Shown here piece after piece: positions 10,201 to 22,200 of a DNA stretch of 64,000 nt. Every line of letters starts with the position of its first letter. Position 1 is the first letter of the stretch. Position numbers and translations under genes: made by a program. This DNA is from Patiria pectinifera. Its lineage: Eukaryota; Echinodermata; Asteroidea; Valvatida; Asterinidae. The DNA lies in contig CM057144.1 in assembly GCA_029964075.1 (NCBI GenBank), positions 3,557,281 through 3,621,280 of the forward strand. Direction: 5' to 3'. The notes below the pieces were generated by a model that saw nothing but the letters and a program-made list of their open reading frames with translations, was not told the DNA's origin and made no database searches.

Positions 10201-13200
10201 GTCATGTTTTGAATTGTTTTGAATTGCAGCTATACGCGACGTAGCGCACTGATCCGACGAATTATCACAACCGCGCGCGCGTGTGCGTCGTTCCAATACT
10301 TGTGCGCGCTGCGCTGAATAACAAAACGAACTACTAATTTAAATTTTCCTACGGTGCTTCTTAAGAATCACCATTGGAAATGCCTTCTTTCGTTAATTAC
10401 TTCAAAATGACAGCTTCCCAGAAAGAATAATTTCACAGGGAGTTTAGTTCCCTTACTATCTTTCAACCAAGTTTGTTTTTCAACAATAATTACGCCAGTT
10501 ACTTTTCCGATGGCTGCAAATGATGGACTATAGCTTTAAGTGTTGTAACGAGTCACTGAATTTTATGACTCAACAGGGTTCTCCCCACGTACAAACGTGC
10601 GTATGGGCCCGATACGCTGGAAAGTCAAGTGTTTTGAACCTTGGCGAGAGTTTCAATCCGGGTTAAAAATCTCAACTCTGGTCTCGAGCAGGGTTGAGTT
10701 CAACCCGGGGCGAAATCAATCTCAGGATTGACGCAGGGTTGGAGCAGGGTTAACTGTGAAACGCTGTATGTTTTCAACCTTGTGTCAACCCCACGCCAAC
10801 CCCAACATTTGTCTAGTGTGAAAAGGGCTAAAAGCGGAATAACTTACTCCCTTCATTGGAATCAAACTGCGGCAGTCTCTTGTTAGGGATGACAAGGTTG
10901 GCCTGGGGATCCTCCTGGAAGTTGTCTTGTTCCAGAGCCTCCAGCTGTTTGCGCAACCGTTTGGCACGCGTGTAACTATCGAGAACTCTCTTCTGGTTAA
11001 CGTCTTTGATACGCCCTGTAAGGATTAATACGTTCATAGGCAGCAAAATAAGTTCAGCAGTAGCAAGTATTGTAATTGACCCCAAATTCAAAGCCAAAAA
11101 ATAATAATAATAATCTGGAGTTCCGTGGCCTCATGGTCTGGATATTCTTAATTTTTTGGGATGGAAAAAATTTTTAAAAATGTCGCTAGCCGAGAGTTGA
11201 ACCAGGAATCTCTCACTCATGAGATACAGAGCTATCAACTCGGCCACAGGTGCCGCACAAACAAATACATTTTAATAGTTAATGCAAACAATTTAATACA
11301 CACACACTGTGCGTTCTGTCCACTGTTCTCTCAAAAGTGGTAAAAACGGGGAGCTAGTTGTACCAACGGGTACTCTTTTGTTGGCGCAGGGTACTCCTAG
11401 AACTATGAGGCTCCGCGTGAGCGGAGCCTCATAGAGTCAGAAGCCCGCAAAATTGCTGTCAACACAAAACACTAATTAAGTACAAAAACGTCCATTCCAA
11501 ATAAGCCATTTCCCACAGAACCGCTGCACAGTTTGCCCCTAAACTCCGTACAATACTTCATGACATACTCACGTTATGTGCACCAAACAAACATCGGTGG
11601 ATTCTGTCTGTTTTTAGGCCAAAATGATGAAAAATATGCCCTTTCCGCACTGAGCCAACCTAACACTTGAAACGAGCACGCGCGCTGATATCGCAGTCAT
11701 TTTCGGTTCGATCGCTCAGAGCGCGCCGCGGGGGGGTACGAACTTGCACTTGTACGCATGCGCATACTATCAATCCGCTCCTGCACCATACCCCCCGCGG
11801 CGCGCTCCGAGCGATCGCGATCGAACCGAAAATGACTGCGATCATTCTGCGCGCGTGCTCGTTTCAAGTGTTAGGTTGGCTCAGTGCGGAAAGGGCATAT
11901 TTTTCATCATTTTGGCCTAAAAACAGACAGAATCCACCGATGTTTGTTTGGTGCACATAACGTGAGTATGTCATGAGGTATTGTACGGAGTTTAGGGGCA
12001 AACTGTGCAGCGGTTCTGTGGGAAATGGCTTATTTGGAATGGACGTTTTTGTACTTGATTAGTGTTTTGTGTTGACAGCAATTTTGCGGGCTTCTGACTC
12101 TATGAGGCTCCGCTCACGCGGAGCCTCATAGTTCTAGGAGTAGGCGTGTCGAGCGCAAAGTGAGTCCACCGTGCAAGTTTAAACTTGCGCGCGCAAGTTT
12201 AAACTTGCGCGCGCATTCATTTCCTTGCTACAAATTGCGCACGCAAGTTTAAACTTGCGCACTGCATAGATTTTCCCGGCCACGAATACAGAGCCGCTAA
12301 ACTATTTTGCCCCTGGGTATACTTATGCAGATATGTAACACTATTTTTAAAGCAGATTTTTTTTCTCCGATTTAATAGCATCACTGAGCTTCGGGAGACA
12401 ATGCCTTAATGCCTTTTTTTTTAAACATTTGATTAAATTCATTAATTAAATGATTTGCAAATGTATTTACTTTTAAAAATAATTACCATTTTATATGCAT
12501 AGCGTTTTTAAGTTGTAAACATTTTTTAATATGAAATATTGAGCCTGCAATAAAAAATATTTGTTAAAGTAATACATTTAATTAATTAATTAAATTAGTA
12601 ATGCATTCATTAATATTTTTTCAAATTATGCATTTTTGAAGTGTACACAGCGCTCGAAATGTTATGCAAGTATTTCTAAAAACAATATGAATTATTGTAC
12701 CGTACAATTTATTAATTGTTAAATTAATTACTATTTTTTTTTAGAGTAAGTACTTTTTTAATTGTAGAATACATAAGCATTTTAAAAATAATGTGAATGA
12801 TTAGTATAATGTCAAAACTTGAACAATTGAAGGGATCATAATCATTCTTTTTACGTAAACAGCGGGTTTTACACCTAGGAAATTATGATTTATTTACATT
12901 CAAGAATATAAATAAAATGCTAATTATGTTTACAAAGCAAAAAAACTTGAAGCTGGTCTCCATTTTTGAACAACTTCAGTACACTTTCCAAGCAATCGCC
13001 GCTAGTGTGCGTAAGTTGATTGCTTGCCCAGTCCCCTCCATGGCCCCGCCCCCACGTACCCTTAAACAACTTCTCTGATAAGCACTGCTAAATCTCAATG
13101 TTTCTTTTCATTGACGCTAATTGAATTCCCCTTTTTATTTATTTCTTTATTCATTCATTTATTCCATTATTTCTCCATGTGCTCGTGTTTTGAAAAAAAA

Positions 13201-13888
13201 ATTCTTCATCAATGAAAATCCCGCCCGCAAAAGAAGGTTGCGATCGCCTTTGCGCAAGTTTAAACTTGCGCACGCAAATTAAAATGGCGCGGTGTAATTT
13301 GCGTGCTTCAGGAGTCCCTCGCACAAGTTTAAACTTGCGCGCGCAAGTTCAAACTTGCGTGGGGGACTCAAATTGCGCTCGACAGGCGCAGGGAGCTCAT
13401 ACCTGTCAGTGTGAACGTACATGTTTGTCAGACATAGGACGTAAATACGATATCTGAAGAAAAAAAACCTGAAAAATAGGTCCACTGTTCCACCTTAAAC
13501 GTACAGTCCGTAATTTGTGCCTTTCGTTCATTTGAAGCAGATAGTATGATATAGGTATCCGCGTGAACATTTTATTTCATTTCATTTATTTAATTTTTTT
13601 GTAATACATCGATAATTAATTGTAACAACAAACAATAACATTAACAAAAATACACGAAGAGCCTCAATCAAGAGTGCGCCCTACAACACTCAACAATCTA
13701 GCAATGTCTAGCAGCCGGCTAAATAAAATTAAAAGGCCTAGAACATGTAGAACTAGAACTACACTTCCTTAAATTTCGGCAACTTTGTCCTTAGCTATGT
13801 GTAAAAATGCCTCTTTTGGAATGCCCCACTAATGGTTGGCTATACGTTTACCTGACTCGCGTTTCGTCTGCTCCTGCACGACAGCCAT
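7246..13888 (-). CDS. ZNHIT1: Zinc finger HIT domain-containing protein 1 (SRCAP/SWR1 complex subunit)
   Basis: Five minus-strand exons, in order 13888-13852, 11015-10848, 9915-9749, 8547-8459 and 7267-7246, total 160 aa; the human protein has 154. Phases agree at all four junctions. The start is ATG at 13886-13888 (MAVVQEQTKRESG). Recognisable blocks are RVLD...QLEALEQDNFQEDP, LPQFD, KKKKKTRGDHF and PNYLTAC. The C-terminal HIT zinc finger has Cys pairs CALC, CVSC and CC-x2-C, with His in LGTHQ, and the protein ends RCLKWTV. ZNHIT1 (yeast Vps71/Swc6) acts in the nucleus in H2A.Z deposition. The exon 3 donor is GCT|GTATGT, joined in phase 0 to CTTTGCACA. Reading on past it gives a deceptive CAVCGYPF. 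Intron 1 (about 2.8 kb) holds two nested transposons, and intron 2 a TTAA element. Conservation to the last codon indicates an intact gene. Confidence 0.95.
8640..8960 (+). repeat. Dispersed ~370-bp repeat, diverged copy
   Basis: Resembles 1880-2250 and 21390-21780: GAGTATCACCCGTTG, CCAGCCAATC, TGACATCATTTCA and TCTGTAATACAACA in the same order. It lies in ZNHIT1 intron 3, directly upstream of the Penelope-like remnant. Confidence 0.55.
8970..9290 (+). pseudogene. Penelope-like retroelement 3' remnant (GIY-YIG endonuclease region)
   Basis: Plus-strand reading gives YIGETARTLQAHYREHASRS then LTAVGEHISTPGHNI and KIIATKDD. After a frameshift near 9140 it continues KIYKAVEICRHSPHMNRDGG. YIGET, the EH pair and the final NRDGGY block are the pattern of the GIY-YIG endonuclease at the C terminus of Penelope-like elements. 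A stop in the first frame and the shift make it dead. It lies inside ZNHIT1 intron 3 on the opposite strand. An alternative is another retroelement with a GIY-YIG tail. Confidence 0.75.
9385..9620. repeat. Array of TTGGATTCAGCAGG words in both orientations
   Basis: The word TGTTGGATTNAGCAGG occurs at least four times forward and CCTGCTGAATCCAACAGG at least once in reverse, giving foldback potential. It lies in ZNHIT1 intron 3. No ORF is supported. Confidence 0.6.
10025..10535. mobile_element. TTAA-flanked TIR element in ZNHIT1 intron 2
   Basis: The termini AGCTACAGTCCATCATTTG and the complement of AGCTATAGTCCATCATTTG are bounded by TTAA (10021-10024 and 10536-10539). There is no transposase ORF. 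A related left end (TTAAACGTACAGTCCGTAATTTG) occurs at about 13495-13550. This fits a Kolobok- or piggyBac-like non-autonomous family; the superfamily is inferred from the TTAA only. Confidence 0.75.
11392..12142. mobile_element. 751-bp foldback element, long copy of the TACTCCTAGAAC family
   Basis: It begins TACTCCTAGAACTATGAGGC and ends with the reverse complement. The two halves are near-perfect inverted repeats of about 335 bases meeting around 11767, with a short loop rich in CpG. The left flank is GGCGCAGGG (11383-11391). The right flank keeps only GGCG before another element begins, and the full GGCGCAGGG reappears at 13385-13393 after that element. Hence this element made a 9-bp target duplication and was there first. 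It lies in ZNHIT1 intron 1. ORFs across it only reflect the palindrome. Confidence 0.88.
12147..13384. mobile_element. 1.24-kb TGT...ACA element with palindrome-rich ends, nested in a target duplication
   Basis: The left end TGTCGAGCGCAAAGTGAGTC matches the complement of the right end (TGTCGAGCGCAATTTGAGTC). It is flanked by GGCG (12143-12146 and 13385-13388). Both subterminal zones carry repeats of the 20-base palindrome GCGCAAGTTTAAACTTGCGC (three at left, three at right, some with one change). The interior, 12300-13010, is very AT-rich and has no ORF. TGT/ACA ends with a 4-bp duplication recall Ginger-type, integrase-related DNA transposons; that link is inference. Confidence 0.82.
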
Positions 13889-16201
13889 TTCTTTCAAGTT
13901 CGAGCGCAACGCGTGTGTGTGTCGTGGGTGTGTGTTGAATGCCAACCTCGTCCCCACTGTTACTTTATTTCCAACCGCGTTTCCAATAGTAAACCCTGGA
14001 TAGGATACTGCAATTGGCTAGTAATGGATTTTATCGTGTACTTGGTGCTATATATTCACAACGTGCAGTACGTGTTTTCGCGATCATTCGTCCACGCCTT
14101 CTCGAAAATACTAATTTCCTTTCCAATTTGCTCATATTAATATGAAATATGATACTGCATGTTGTCTTGATAAGATCGTAACAGTTTGATTTCAAAAATC
14201 GTGTTTTCGTAACTCACGCCGTGCTCGCGCTGACTCTGTTTTTACCCCAGACACCGCATACAAAAACAAACGCTAATGTGTAACGCATATCCAGGCACCA
14301 GACTGTTCCTCATTTGCATACGTCTGCAAAAATCTTGCACATGCAAATGATCCAATACCATGGTGAGAGAGCAGGTAGTGGTGGGCGCGTACTGCTCGAC
14401 ACCCTGGGTACGAGGTTGGTATGTGTGTGCATGCCGTCGTTCGATATGCACTTCGTAAATGTTATGTAGCGCCCTCTTGCGGTAGTTGATCGCATAATGC
14501 AGCGCTGATACATGTACTGTATGTCGTCTGCATGCGCATGCATGCAGCGCGCGCTGAATGATTATGCGGAGCTAGCTAGTAGTAGAGTCTACCTCCATGG
14601 TAGAGTCGAGCATGAGTCGAGATATCTGGAGATGGACTCGATCGTTCGTTTTGTGTCGTTATTTACGACAAACACCTTGTTCTGTTCCCATGTCTGCGAT
14701 GGAAAAAGAAAGTTTCGTCTGTGGGCCCGTTGATGAGATCTCAGCGAAAACTCTCAGAACTAAGGCTAAGCACACAGAGCCATCCACGGGGGTACAATAA
14801 AGGGGACCCAGGCCTGCCATCGAGCATAGTGCGAGTCTAAGTTTTTTTCTAGCTGATCATTGGTACATTTCTCAGATGTGATCCCTTGCCTTGGTGTTTA
14901 CGTTGCCTACCTACTACATGTGGGGGGGGGGGGTGCAATAAAGGGGACCCAGGCCTGCCATCGAGCATAGTGCGAGTCTAAGTTTTTTTCTAGCTGATCA
15001 TTGGTACATTTCTCAGATGTGATCCCTTGCCTTGGTGTTTACGTTGCCTACCTACTACATGTATAGAGAATATACTCCACTTTAAATTTCAACTTGGCTT
15101 TGCGTGGAAGACATTTGCATGGTGTGCCCCAATCTGCGGTACTGTTTTGATGGCGATGATTGCATGACTCCAAGCTGGGGCAGTTGGCACTGGTTGGTGC
15201 AGATTTCAGTGTAACCTTGTCCTTCCATGTGATTCCTGGTGAAGGCAGCATGCGAAATGCCTCGACATGCTCAAGGCATCTCAAATATATCTCACTATAA
15301 GCCGCTTGGACTTGGAGATATGCATACAGCCTGTTCAACTTGAATCTTGGTGGCAAGCTTTCAATTCATCTCGAAGGGAGTGGTTCAGTGACAACATTTC
15401 TTTGAATTCATGGCATCTTTTTCACCCAATCCCTTGCGGAACGTCGGTTCCATGAAAACAGGCTCTCCACTGTGATCTGTTCTGAGCTTTCTGTATGCCT
15501 GGTTTACATAGAAGGAAATGTTGGGTAGAATATCACTTCCTCATTGCTTCTGTGGCCTACCCCGTCCACCGTTCCCAACAGGAAGTTCACCATAGTTTCC
15601 TGTATTTCCTGTGTGTTTGGTTGTATGTTTCTGAAAACTGATCCAAAATGTTCACAGTGACTGAAACCTGCAAAGTTCAACAACATTTTGTGGGTCTGAT
15701 CGCGTGATGTGATGTGTTCGTACTCGTTCCACACCCGTTGTTGTACATGTAAGCATATTCTCTTCACATTTTTGTACAATCCTCATGCACAATACTAATC
15801 ATTGTGTAGCATTTCAAATCCAGCATCATCCTGATCCTGCCAGTGATGTACTTGTACAATGTTTAGGGCTTATTCAAACTTGGAAGTACAATGTAATTGA
15901 ATATTTGGATACAGTCGACGTTGACTCTCATTAATATAAACTCTGTTAATACAAATTCTGCTAAACCTTGGTCTCAATATGTGCATTTATGTACACAATG
16001 AATGGGACCACAAAGTTCTGAAATAACACACATTTTGGATAGTTCTGGCTGACTTTGTATAAGGATATGAGAGTCAACTGTATTCAAAACGCACCAAACG
16101 TGCCCCCCTTGGCCCCCCCCCCCTCGCGACGCCCAATGTTTTAAGTCAATTCTGATTATTTTAACTGTAACTTCACATACGCTATCTCCACAGCTTAAAT
16201 C
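13889..16201. other. Divergent intergenic region between ZNHIT1 and calpain copy A
   Basis: No coding exon is supported. It contains the ZNHIT1 upstream region, a tandem duplication (14791-15062), and a CAG acceptor at about 16192 just before the calpain start, implying a 5' UTR intron for copy A. ORFs here are short and lack family features. Confidence 0.5.
14791..15062 (+). repeat. Recent tandem duplication of a 131-bp unit
   Basis: Units 14791-14921 and 14932-15062 are the same except for one A/G change near the start (GGTACAATAAAGG versus GGTGCAATAAAGG). They are separated by a run of G. The near identity implies a very young duplication or an assembly artefact. Confidence 0.9.
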
Positions 16202-19200
16202 ATGGTGGAAGAAGTGGTTCCATTCAAGGGACAGAGGTATGCTGACATAGTGGAGGGATGCTTGGCCAGTGGTACACTATGGGAAGACCCCGAGTTCCCT
16301 GCAACTGATGCCTCGTTGAACAACCAGCCATCCCCTTGGCGGGAATGGAAGAGACCTAAAGTGAGTAATATATGCACATTTCAACTCCTCTGGACCATGC
16401 ATATTCATGAGCATAACATGCTGACTTCATTGGTCAGTGGTCCAAGACATCAGGGTATGCTGGCTTAAAGATGCATTCCCTCTGCTATTTTTGAATTTCA
16501 TCCCACAAAAAAAAAAAAAATTCTAGATTACTATTTTTTTCTGGCAATACAAACATTATTCACTTTTGAATAAGACATCGACTGAATAAAACGCAGACCA
16601 GAAACCAGTCTGCTTGCAAATCTGTCCCGAGCCCAAAACAAAAATCTTTCAGTAAGGGAGTCGCAGACATTCCCCCCAAAAAATAATGGACAGAGGAGGG
16701 GTTTTTTTTGGTTGGAATGAAACCTATAAGTTGAACATTTATAATTAAATTTGTTGGGGGGAATTAGTTGAAGAGCATGGAGAATGCAACTTTAAACCCT
16801 GTTTACTGAAATGGTGAACCCACGATATGTTCAATGATTTTTTTTTGTTTCAGGAGATTTGTCCCAACCCCCACCTTGTCGTGGAAGGGACAAGCACCGG
16901 GGATGTATCGCAAGGTGGGCTGGGCAACTGTTGGTTCGTAGCTGCCTGCGCTAGCTTGGCCCAGGAGAAAGAACTGTGGGAAAAGGTAAACATCCCAATA
17001 ATTTTGTTGTTTATGCTCAGCCGTGCCTATATTATACTTCAAATCCTCTGCTTCAACATATTGACAGTGGTTGCTGAAGGATTTGGCAGGATTGAGGCAG
17101 TGGTCACCCCTCCAAGGACCATTCTGAAAATAACGGAGTATTTTGCTGGATGGAGGTTGTATACTCTTTTTACATGGAGGCAGTTGGAGGATTTTGCAGG
17201 ATTGAGGTTACATCCTAGCAAAAATGCCTAGGGAGTTATTAATACAGGCTTTGCCCTTCATTGTATACATGTGATTGTAGCATTGTATTTTCAGTGCCCG
17301 AGAGAAAGAAATTTGTAGAAGACTAGATTATGTGGTGCTGGTGTTCTTGGGCAAGGCATTTTACTACAAGTTTCTCTTTCCATTCAGAAGTATACCTGTG
17401 AGGGTATACGAAAGTAGATTATAAATGGTGCTTGTGTTCTTGGGCAAGACACTTAACTACAATTTTCGCTTTTCATTCAGGAGTATACCTGTGCGGGTAG
17501 AGAGCAGATTATATATGGTGCTTGTGTTCTTGGGCAAGACACTTTACTACAAGTGTCACACTCCACCAAGGAGTGAGGGTAGAGACCATGGTGCTTGTGT
17601 TCTTGTACTTGACAGTTACGCTCCAATTAACTGCCTCACTCCATGGTGCTATCTATGGTGCTTGTGTTCTTGGGCAAGGCACTTTACTACAATCACCTCA
17701 CTACCCAGGAGTATACATTGGTACCTGTGATGGGGTATAGAGACCAGATTGCGCTGATCTGGAACTTGAGAAAACATCTCATGGCCCAGTGAACAGGGTT
17801 AATAATGTAAAGTGCTTTGAGACTTTGGTATGTGCGTAAGCACTTTATAAGCACCTCATTGTAATTTTTGTTTTCACGTTGCTTGCATTTTTTTTCTCAA
17901 GGTGGTACCCGACTACAAGGAGCAGGATTGGGACGATGAGAATCCAGAGAAGCACTCCGGAGCCTTTCATTTCCGCTTCTGGCGATTCAATCAGTGGCAC
18001 AACGTGGTCATTGACGACCGACTGCCGACCAACAAGAAGAAGAAGCTGATCTATGTGCGATCCAAGCACACAAATGAGTTCTGGAGCGCGCTGCTTGAGA
18101 AGGCCTATGCAAAGTAAGCCGACTCCAGAAAAAAAAATCATTCATTCCTTTGGCATTTCAGAAGTTATTTTGAAGATCGAAGCAACATTGTTCAAAATCT
18201 TAAGCAGAGTGCATATAGAAACTAACTTGTTAAAGCCTGAGCTCAGTGGCTGCTTCACATTTTTTTTGTGAAGCAGAGAAAACGTTTGCACAATGTATTG
18301 GGTCCGTACGTCGGGGTCCGCTCATAAGTCTGACGCCTCAAAGGTCCGACGCCTCACAAGTCCAACAAAATCGCATCCCCTAACCAAATAAAGGCCCATA
18401 AGTCCGACACCTCATAAGTTTGACGCCTCATAAGTCCGACGCCTCATAGCTCCGACGCCTCATAGCTCCGACGCCTCGTAAGTCGGACAATTTGAACGCC
18501 TCGTTTTTCCAACATCGGACTTATGAGGAGTCAGACTTATGAGGCGTCGGACCTATGAGGCGAAATACATAAATTGTATGCCTCATAAGTCCGACGCCTC
18601 ATAAGTCCAAAATTTCGGACTTATGAGGCGTCGGACCTAAGAGGCGTCGGACTTATCATACGGTCCCCGTAGGTCTCATCAGTAGATTCTACAGCTAATG
18701 CATGTATTAAGTGCATCCACATCAGGCACCCTATTTTGAAACTACACCCCACGCTGTGTGGTGTCAGTTTGTGAAAACCGCATATCAAGCTTTTTGGTTT
18801 CACGAACTGACACGCGGGTCGCGCACATTTGTACACTGACGCATAACAGAACAAGTTTCGTTTTCACAAATTGACACTCAAGAATATGGCAAGGATACAA
18901 TTTGGAGAAAAACGCTTTGAAAGGTTTCACACGAATTTAATCCATCCGTATAGTTGTGGGCTTATAGAGAAATTAATGACAAACCTTATTCTGGTGAAAT
19001 TAAGACCAGATGTCAGTTTGTAAAAACAAAAATGTACGGAGTGCGCAGGTGTATTGTCGGGTGTCAGTTCGTGAAAACCAAACTAAAGCTGTTCTGTAAA
19101 TTACGCGCTCGTGCCAGGCACTCACGTGCAACTGAGTGTCTTAGTTTGTTGTGTCGGTAACAATTTAATGCCAGTTGTGTATCTTCACTTTGAGCATTAA

Positions 19201-22200
19201 GGTTTCTGTCGTTAAAAATCAATGGTTACTTTAAGTTTTTGGGTAACTTGAGAATTAACCTATGTGGCTTTCAACGAGATTCACTAAACATTCTTAATCT
19301 TACAGACTGAACGGTTGCTATGAGAACCTGAACGGAGGCAACACCGCTGACGCGCTGGTGGACTTCACCGGTGGAGTGGCGGAAACGATCTCGTTAACGG
19401 ACGAGAAGTACATGCAGGACTTTGAGAAGAAGAAGGAGTTCCATAAAAGTCTCAAGAAGTACAGCGACAGGAACTTCCTCATGAGTGCCTCTATCAAGGT
19501 ACGAGTGATTATCATTTGTATACACTTCATAGCACCACGGTGAGCTGCCGTGAACTTAGATCCTCTCGTTAAATGAATGGAATTGGAGAGTTGTGTTCAA
19601 CTAAATTATTTCAGAACAGTTAGTCCAGTGATGTGCAAGAGTCATGTGCTCACAGAAGTAGACCTGGACCAGCACCCACGATTTCACAAAGCGCTGTATG
19701 CGACGCGTACTTTTCGCTAAACAAGTTGTTGATTTATCATGTTAATCACATCGGTTTGCACTTTGACATTGTGGGCAGGCGTCAGCCTTTGTGAAACGAC
19801 TAAAATACGTTTAAACAGTTGTTAAAATATTTGCTAAACGTTTGCAATCGATGAAATCGTGAGTATTGTTGTATTGCTTATTTATGCAGGAGAAATCGGC
19901 CGAAGAGATGGAGGAGAAGACCGATGTTGGGCTGGTCAAAGGTCACGCCTACGCAGTCACCGCCGTCAAGACAGTCAAGCTTGGTGCTGCCGGCTTACTG
20001 TCTCTGTTCAATACGGAGAAAGCACACCTTGTCAGACTGAGAAATCCGTGGGGCGAGAAGGAATGGAACGGACCGTGGAGTGATGGGTGAGTGCTAGGGT
20101 TGTGAATTATTGTCTCGCCTGAACTTTGTTCAGGAAAGAGACTATGCAATCACTACGTCTGTTCATGTACATTGTAGTATGTGGTATTTTGGTTAAACTT
20201 TTATAAAATTGGCCTAATTTCCCAAGTTGAAGTCCAATTGGAACCATTAACTTGAATCATAGATGCAACATGGGAACCTTCATATGATAATGGTGTCAAA
20301 GCTCACATACCAAGGTCGAAGGTCATCTGGGGTCAAGGCTGAACATGTAAAATCGGTCTCATAATTTCAAAAGTTCAAGTCCAATTGGAACCAATCAAAC
20401 TTGGGTCATGCAACATGGCAACCTTCATGTGATAATGAAGTCAAAGGTCGCATACCAAGGCCAAAGGTCATCTGAGTTCAAGTTGTAAAATAGGCTGAAA
20501 ATGTGAAATTGGTCTCATTTGTAAAGTTGTTGTCCAATTGGAACCGAACTTGGGTCATATAGCTGCATCATGGCAACCTTCATACTGATTTCTCACTCTT
20601 TTAAGATAATCGCAAAAGTACACGAGACGCATGGTTCAAGAACCATCTTGTTGGATACTTTATTATTATTCGATTATGGAACACATGATATATTCAAATA
20701 TTTGAATATTCAAATATTTGAATATTCAAACATTGTCATTTGAGGTAAAATCTTTGTCTCAAATATCTTGAATGTAATCAATATATTTGTTTGTGTCATG
20801 GGCTGACCATTATATGGCCATTGTCGAATCTTCTTTGTCAATCTTCAGATCACCAGAATGGAATAAAGTCAGCGAGCGCCAGCGAGAGAGCCTTGGGATC
20901 ATCTTTGACGACGATGGAGAATTCTGGTAAGCTCATTTGCTTGAACAGCATCAGAACAAAAAGTCATGCATATGTAGGATTTATATGCCACAAAAGATGT
21001 TGGGGAGACGTGCAGTGTACCTTTGATTGAAACTTTGGGTACATATACCTGCAGATGTGCAACATCTTTAAATATACATGTACAAAGTGCTATATAAGCA
21101 CCATATTACGTTATATTTTTATTATTTTTTTATTTCAGGATGCCATTCGATGACTTTTGCACCAACTTCACACACCTTGTGATCTGCCGCATGCCCAACA
21201 AGCGCTACTTGAGCATTCGGCGCACGTGGCACGAGAAGGTGATGATCTCTGCTTGGAAGAAGGGTCCAGGGAATGCCAACAGAGCTGGAGGGAGTATTAA
21301 GAAGAACAAAGAGACATTCCTACAGAACCCACAGGTAAACATAACATGAGCAGTGTGCATGGCTGCATGCCACGGACATCTTGGGAATATCTAGTCTGAT
21401 GAGTATCATCCGTTATCCACGGAACCAACTCCTGTATAACGTCTGATATGTCTAGCCATGCAGATATATGCAAGCCGCGCGCCAGCCAAACGGAGTCGAC
21501 TTTACTAAATCGTGACGTCATTTCATTCCCAAATCGGGACTAAATGGTTTGATTGGTCCATTCGAATGCAGTGTTTTGTAATACAACAACAGCCAGGCCC
21601 ATAGCGCGTAACATGATAGAGAGCGCGTGACACAGTTTTTTTTTATCCATTGTCTATATGACGCGCAACGGGTGAAAGGCCGAAGACGCGATATAGAAAG
21701 TGCCTGCTGATTGGTCAAAATCTAGGAGGTCAAGAGGTAGGGTCTTGCCTAATTAATCAGCGAATCTGCTCGCTAGGAAATTCAGGCCAGGGCTTGGGAA
21801 CTTTTCACTGAGACTTGGGAATTATATTTTTGCGTAGGAAGTTGTTGTTTAGGCACAGCTTGATCCTGAAAAGTCAGTCACTGACTGTACTAGCAGCTGT
21901 ACTCGCCGAACGGTCAACTTGAGGGCGGTTTAAAATCATAACATATAATTTTTTTAAAAGATATGAGGAGGTAGGTGCCTCTGGTACGATGTTTATTTGC
22001 ATGCACCAAGCATTACAAGCCAGCTTACTGTACTTGACATGGCTTCATAGGTTGTTGGTTCTCACCACTATTTCGTCGCGTCAATGCAACAAGGTCGTAT
22101 CTCCTAAAATGTCAAACTCAAAACGCGAGTTTTAGAATGTCAAAAGGTCGTATCTCGCTTAAAATAACCCGGATGTACACGCAGAGTCAGTGGACGTCGA

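Noticed and set aside
11667-11960. Overlapping ORFs on both strands near 11700-11950
   Set aside because: Both lie across the centre of the foldback element; similar peptides on the two strands reflect the palindrome.
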